DNA of 9,619 nucleotides from an uncultured Dialister sp. (lineage in GTDB: Bacteria; Bacillota; Negativicutes; Veillonellales; Dialisteraceae). Under the pieces are notes generated by a model. The model worked only from the letters and a program-made list of their open reading frames with translations, made no database searches and was not told the origin of the DNA. Numbering within the stretch: the first letter of the stretch is position 1; every line of letters begins with the position of its first letter. Positions 7,301 through 9,619 of this stretch are shown here, in pieces. The position numbers and the translations under genes are program-made. The stretch lies in NCBI RefSeq assembly GCF_900765565.1, contig NZ_CAAFRZ010000133.1:1-9619 (forward strand), in the 5' to 3' direction.

Positions 7301-7586
7301 CCAGAACCTCGGCATCCCTGTGGAAATCATCAAGAAGATCCACGAAAAAGGGGAAAACTGCGAGAAATATCTGAAGTCCGGCAAAGTGGACATGGTACTG
7401 AATACCATTTCCTACGGCAGCCAGATCGAGCAGGAAGGCTATGACCTCCGCCGTATTGCGGTGGAACTGGCCATCCCCTGCATTACCTCCCTGGATACGG
7501 CGAAGGAAGTGCTCCGCGTCATGGCATCCACCGGCGGCGCAGAACACCACGTAGAAGCCATCCAGGACTATGTGAAGGAGAAATGA
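4383..7586 (+). CDS. carB: Carbamoyl-phosphate synthase, large subunit
   Basis: CarB makes carbamoyl phosphate from bicarbonate, CarA-derived ammonia and two ATP. The 1067-residue length is standard. The two homologous halves are both intact. The first (about 1-400) has GSGPIVIGQ (13-21), IIRPAYTLGG with Arg168 and the metal-binding VIEVNPRVSR (Glu297, Asn299). The second (about 550-935) has GSGPIRIGQ (557-565), IVRPSYVLGGR and VIEVNPRASR (Glu831, Asn833). Between them is the oligomerisation domain. The C-terminal MGS-type allosteric domain (from about 936) keeps TSGTG (Thr966, Thr969), Lys985 and NT (1007-1008), positions matching the nucleotide and UMP contacts of E. coli CarB, so UMP inhibition is plausible. 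The start has GGAGGA nine bases upstream and overlaps carA by 4 bases. TTA, CTA and TCA codons are almost absent, which creates very long false antisense frames. Confidence 0.98.
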   Translation: MINKDVKKVLVIGSGPIVIGQAAEFDYAGTQACRSLREEGVEVVLVNSNPSTIMTDVDIADRVYIEPITLPFVTEVIKKERPDALLATLGGQVGLNMAVQLSDAGVLDKYGVKLLGSSLHAIKHAEDRELFKEAMEEIHQPVPESEIFEELEPAVAFADKIGYPVIIRPAYTLGGTGGGIAHDRYEMEEIANRGIKLSPINQILVERSIAGWKEIEFEVMRDSADNCIIVCAMENIDPVGVHTGDSIVVAPTQTLTDGQYQMLRTASIDIIRYLQIEGGCNVQYGLDPKTNQYYVIEVNPRVSRSSALASKATGYPIAKVAAKVALGMHLDEITNAITGNTKACFEPSIDYVVCKFPRWPFEKFTLADREIGTQMKATGEVMALDRTLEGALLKALRSLEVGEGYLHLKKLDNQSLYDIRCLLRRIDNERIFVVAEALRRGIEPEEINRITRIDLFFIYKIQNIIKMERRLLKEGLTEETLKAAKRIQMPDAAIAHFAEVTVKEVENFKKKLDFHPDFKMVDTCAAEFEAHTPYYYSTYGAEDEVKPQGKGSVVVFGSGPIRIGQGIEFDYCSVHASWALRKAGKKSIVINNNPETVSTDFDTSDSLYFEPLTEEDVMEVINKEKPEGVICQFGGQTAINLATPMAKRGIRIIGSSNESIDMAEDRERFDTLCGQLGIPRPKGCLVESVEEAMQKTEELSYPLIVRPSYVLGGRAMQIVYDQSELRQYLKEAVVASHEHPVLIDQYMVGREVEIDAISDGVDVCIPGIMEQIERSGVHSGDSIAVYPPQHLSKEAIETLTKYTKDIACAMNVKGLVNIQFIVVNDKVYVIEVNPRASRTVPFMSKITGINMVEYATRVALGESLKSLGLPLGLCPDKGYVAIKAPVFSFSKLGLVEIKLGPEMKSTGEVMGIGHTYQEALYKAVVAANLMVPAGGNVLITVSDRDKPETAELAKGFVKLGYHLICTSGTGAYFQNLGIPVEIIKKIHEKGENCEKYLKSGKVDMVLNTISYGSQIEQEGYDLRRIAVELAIPCITSLDTAKEVLRVMASTGGAEHHVEAIQDYVKEK

Positions 7587-7587
7587 C

Positions 7588-8355
7588 ATGTCAGGATTTG
7601 TAGAAAAAGGAATCATCCGCGTCCACGACCACGTGGGTCCGGATATCTGGCTCATGCAGATCGAGCTCCCCCGGATTGCCAAAGAAGCGAAACCGGGCCA
7701 GTTCGTCCATGTGAAGGTGAATGACCCCCGGTACATTCTCCGCCGTCCCATTTCCATCGCCGGCACGAACCCCGGCAAGGGACGGGTGGAAATCATTTAC
7801 CGCATCGTAGGGAAGGGCACCGACGCCATGTCCCACCTGAAAGTGGGGGACACCATCGACTGCCTGGGACCCCTGGGCACCTCCTTCTCCATGGATAAAG
7901 ACCACATCGTAGGCATCGGCGGCGGCGTAGGCATTGCGCCTATCCTCTTCATGTCCCGAGTGGCAAAGCCGCAGCAGATGACCGTAGTCATCGGCGGAAG
8001 AAATAAGGAAGAAGTCTTTTGGAAAGACCTGTTCCCGAAGACCGTCCGCCAGCTCATCATCACCACCGATGACGGCTCCTATGGTATCAAAGGATTTTCC
8101 GTGTCCGTACTGCCGGAGCTCTTCGGCAGGGGAGACGTGGATGAAGCCTGCGTCTGCGGACCGGGCATCATGATGAAGACCGCCGCCCAAATGGCAAAAG
8201 ACGCCGGCGTGTACTGTGAAGTCTCCATGGAGCGCCGCATGGGCTGCGGCATTGGCACCTGCCTGGGCTGCGTATGCGACCGGAAAGACGGGAAAGGCCA
8301 CTACAAAGTCTGCGCCGACGGCCCCGTATTCAATGCAGAGGAGGTTGTATTATGA
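7588..8355 (+). CDS. pyrK: Dihydroorotate dehydrogenase B, electron-transfer subunit
   Basis: PyrK carries electrons from the FMN of PyrD through a [2Fe-2S] cluster and FAD to NAD+. The 255-residue protein belongs to the ferredoxin-reductase superfamily. The FAD site is the LRRPISIAG stretch (51-59), the NAD-binding domain begins with GIGGGVGIAP (109-118), and the CGPG motif is at 190-193. The cluster ligands are Cys220, Cys225, Cys228 and Cys242, the C-x4-C-x2-C-x13-C layout near the C-terminus expected of PyrK. There is no signal peptide or membrane segment. The ATG follows the carB stop after one base, with GAAGGAG seven bases upstream. Its 3' end overlaps pyrD by 4 bases, which fits the two proteins forming a PyrD2PyrK2 complex. 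A general ferredoxin-NADP reductase reading is unlikely given the neighbours and cysteine pattern. Confidence 0.96.
   Translation: MSGFVEKGIIRVHDHVGPDIWLMQIELPRIAKEAKPGQFVHVKVNDPRYILRRPISIAGTNPGKGRVEIIYRIVGKGTDAMSHLKVGDTIDCLGPLGTSFSMDKDHIVGIGGGVGIAPILFMSRVAKPQQMTVVIGGRNKEEVFWKDLFPKTVRQLIITTDDGSYGIKGFSVSVLPELFGRGDVDEACVCGPGIMMKTAAQMAKDAGVYCEVSMERRMGCGIGTCLGCVCDRKDGKGHYKVCADGPVFNAEEVVL
8338..8344 (+). promoter_or_regulatory. Ribosome binding site that fixes the pyrD start
   Basis: GAGGAGG, within the last codons of pyrK, lies 7 bases before the ATG at 8352. The pyrD frame is open back to 8274, but those 26 extra codons overlap the pyrK cluster-binding region and read as arginine-rich noise, so the later ATG is chosen. 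Confidence 0.85.
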
Positions 8356-9260
8356 GTAGTCTCTCTGTCAATTTCCTCGGCATGAAAATGGCGAGCCCTG
8401 TCATCGGCGCCTCCGGCACCGTAGGCTTTGGACTGGAACTGGCGGATTATGTGGATTACCGAAAAATCGGCGCCATTTCCGGCAAAGGCCTTGCCCCCAC
8501 TCCCTGGAAGGGAAATGAAGGCGTACGCATCGCCGAAACCACATCGGGCATGCTGAACTGCATCGGCCTTGAAAACCCCGGAGCTCCCTACTTCATCGAG
8601 CACTACCTGCCGGAAGTGAAAAAGCTGCCCACAGTCTTCATTGCCAACATGGTAGGAAAGAGCGTTGAAGAATACGCAGAATGTGCAAGGATGCTGACGG
8701 TGCCCGGCATTTCCGCCCTGGAAGTCAATATTTCCTGTCCCAACGTGAAAGAGGGGGGCGCTGCCTTCGGCACTGACTATCACCAGGCAGCGGCCGTCAC
8801 CAAAGCGGTGAAAGAAGCCACCACCCTGCCGGTGATTGTGAAACTGTCGCCTAATGTAACCGACGTGGTTTCCATCGCCGAAGCCGTAGAACAGGCCGGC
8901 GCCGACGCCGTGTCCCTCATCAATACATTGATGGGCATTGCCATCGACCTCCGCACCCGCCGCCCCATTTTAGGCAACATCACCGGCGGCCTTTCCGGCC
9001 CCGCCATTAAGCCCGTAGCCCTCCGCATGGTATGGCAGGTGGCGAAAGCCCTCTCCATCCCCGTCAGCGGCTTAGGCGGCATCATGACCGGCACCGACGC
9101 CATCGAATTCATGATTGCCGGCGCCTCCACCGTCCAGGTAGGCACCGCCAATCTCGCAGATCCCACCGCCATGGAACGGATTGTGCGGGAAATGGATAAA
9201 TGGTGCGATAAGAACGGAGTAAAAGATATTAACGAAATCGTTGGAACACTGAAGGCCTGA
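8352..9260 (+). CDS. pyrD: Dihydroorotate dehydrogenase B, catalytic subunit (class 1B)
   Basis: PyrD oxidises dihydroorotate to orotate on FMN and passes the electrons to PyrK and NAD+. The 302-residue alpha/beta barrel has SGKG (43-46) with Lys45, the substrate-binding LNCIGLENPG block (68-77), NISCPNV with Cys129, VKLSPN with Lys164, and FMN-phosphate loops GLGG (240-243) and the VGTAN region (263-267). A cysteine as catalytic base, rather than the serine of class 2 enzymes, together with the adjacent pyrK identifies the NAD+-linked class 1B type. There is no N-terminal membrane-binding extension, so it is soluble and independent of quinones, which suits an anaerobe. It is the last gene of the operon: a strong terminator starts 6 bases after its stop. 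No pyrE or pyrF follows within the window. Confidence 0.97.
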   Translation: MSSLSVNFLGMKMASPVIGASGTVGFGLELADYVDYRKIGAISGKGLAPTPWKGNEGVRIAETTSGMLNCIGLENPGAPYFIEHYLPEVKKLPTVFIANMVGKSVEEYAECARMLTVPGISALEVNISCPNVKEGGAAFGTDYHQAAAVTKAVKEATTLPVIVKLSPNVTDVVSIAEAVEQAGADAVSLINTLMGIAIDLRTRRPILGNITGGLSGPAIKPVALRMVWQVAKALSIPVSGLGGIMTGTDAIEFMIAGASTVQVGTANLADPTAMERIVREMDKWCDKNGVKDINEIVGTLKA

Positions 9261-9266
9261 GGTCTT

Positions 9267-9305
9267 GCACTAAAAAACGCTGCGTAATGCAGCGTTTTTT
9301 AGTGC
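9267..9305 (+). terminator. Rho-independent terminator of the pyr operon, symmetric
   Basis: A 17-bp perfect stem (9267-9283 with 9289-9305) encloses a 5-base loop, GTAAT. The functional core is ACGCTGC/GCAGCGT followed by six T (9295-9300). Six A precede the core, so it would also stop transcription from the other side. It sits 6 bases after the pyrD stop. Confidence 0.93.
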
Positions 9306-9346
9306 GGAGATTGAGGTCGAGGAAGACAGCCTGCGGCGAATGGGAA

Positions 9347-9367
9347 AGAGTTGAGAGTTGAGAGTTG
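9347..9367. repeat. Three perfect tandem copies of AGAGTTG
   Basis: Three exact 7-base units lie in non-coding DNA after the operon. The 10-base word GCCTGCGGCG occurs on each side, at 9329-9338 and 9375-9384. Slippage-type variation in copy number is possible; no function is visible. Confidence 0.75.
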
Positions 9368-9392
9368 AGGTCCCGCCTGCGGCGCTTCCATC

Positions 9393-9422
9393 GGTTCCCA
9401 TTTGCGGCGAAGCCGCGGAACC
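9393..9422. repeat. Bulged hairpin repeat with GCGGC-GAA-GCCGC core
   Basis: GGTTCC (9393-9398) pairs with GGAACC (9417-9422), and GCGGC (9404-9408) with GCCGC (9412-9416) over a GAA loop, leaving a one-sided 5-base bulge. The left end of the window has the same core with changed but still paired bases (GCAGC-GAA-GCTGC, 118-130). It looks like a copy of a dispersed intergenic repeat. Confidence 0.55.
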
Positions 9423-9460
9423 CTGAAGACTCTGTCCCATAACGTGCAAATGACTCTACA

Positions 9461-9561
9461 GCAGGCTCTCTTCCCAGAAGAGAGCTGCCCACGGGGCTGA
9501 GAGATGGTGATGGGTTTACTGCACAATGGGCATTTAGACCGCCAGTGAGAAGAACCCATCA
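9461..9561. other. Non-coding stretch with two strong hairpins, identity unknown
   Basis: GCTCTCTT (9465-9472) pairs with AAGAGAGC (9478-9485) over a 5-base loop, extended by GCA/TGC outside a bulged G. Further on, TGATGGGTT (9508-9516) pairs with AACCCATCA (9553-9561) around a 36-base loop that can form inner pairs. This could be part of a structured RNA, a leader for a gene to the right, or a repeat. On the - strand a weak 86-codon frame from 9559 contains a CPLC motif and a fair AGAGGG site, but it runs through the repeats into the operon terminator, so I do not call it a gene. Confidence 0.35.
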
Positions 9562-9570
9562 GAATCCCTC

Positions 9571-9609
9571 TGTCTGCTGACGCAGACATCCCCCTTTGAG
9601 AAAGGGGGA
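9571..9609. repeat. Paired palindromes at the right edge
   Basis: TGTCTGC (9571-9577) pairs with GCAGACA (9582-9588) over TGAC, and directly after it TCCCCCTTT (9589-9597) pairs with AAAGGGGGA (9601-9609) over GAG. The second stem is followed on + only by CTGTTTA, a poor T run, so a terminator is doubtful. The compact double-hairpin form is typical of dispersed palindromic repeats in bacterial intergenic DNA. Confidence 0.5.
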
Positions 9610-9619
9610 CTGTTTATAG

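Noticed and set aside
4899..7796. Antisense open frame of 965 codons opposite carB
   Set aside because: It is in codon register with carB, where the near absence of TTA, CTA and TCA codons removes antisense stops. The translation has no recognisable domain and carB is clearly real. The long antisense frames over pyrC (2141-3202) and carA (3238-4305) are likewise shadows of real genes.
9465..9520. T-box or thiamine (THI) riboswitch, suggested by AGAGAG and GGGGCTGAGAG
   Set aside because: The diagnostic T-box AGGGTGGNACCGCG element and the THI-box CTGATCTGGATAATACCAGCG-like element are absent from the window, and the short matches are weak.
9299..9559. Small - strand protein with a CPLC motif
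   Set aside because: A fair ribosome site exists, but the frame runs through tandem repeats and into the operon terminator, and the pattern is explained as well by the hairpins. It is kept as a question in the findings, not called as a gene.

Overview
This window holds a complete, tightly packed de novo pyrimidine operon on the + strand, pyrB-pyrC-carA-carB-pyrK-pyrD (1081-9260). A divergent universal stress protein gene lies upstream on the - strand (273-704), and repeat-rich non-coding DNA lies at both ends. The six operon genes are intact and recognisable from their active-site motifs. I saw no mobile-element gene, CRISPR array, rRNA, tRNA or unknown multi-gene system. The main content is ordinary core metabolism; the points worth a second look are in the non-coding parts and the 5' end of pyrB.

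Organism: the pyrK plus class 1B pyrD pair, type I dihydroorotase, ATCase without an adjacent pyrI, and strong AGGAGG-type ribosome binding sites point to a Firmicutes-type anaerobe. The fairly high G+C of most coding DNA, the protein style and intergenic AGAGTTG-type tandem repeats suggest the Negativicutes, perhaps an Acidaminococcus relative. That placement is an impression from memory, not a search result.

Layout: 1-213 is non-coding DNA made of nested inverted repeats and short tandem hexamers. A strong bidirectional terminator (214-262) closes the usp gene. Between usp and pyrB (705-1080) is an AT-rich divergent control region. It has a near-consensus usp promoter on the - strand, a TATAAT box on the + strand, and a leader of roughly 195 nt with a 19-bp palindrome just before pyrB. 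The operon genes overlap by 4 or 14 bases or lie 1 base apart, so translational coupling is likely. A strong symmetric terminator (9267-9305) ends the operon. The last 314 bases hold repeats and hairpins but no convincing gene.

How the genes work together: CarA and CarB make carbamoyl phosphate from glutamine, bicarbonate and ATP. PyrB joins it to aspartate, PyrC closes the ring to dihydroorotate, and PyrD with its electron-transfer partner PyrK oxidises that to orotate using NAD+. The last two steps to UMP (pyrE, pyrF) are not encoded here and must lie elsewhere, as must any pyrR regulator.
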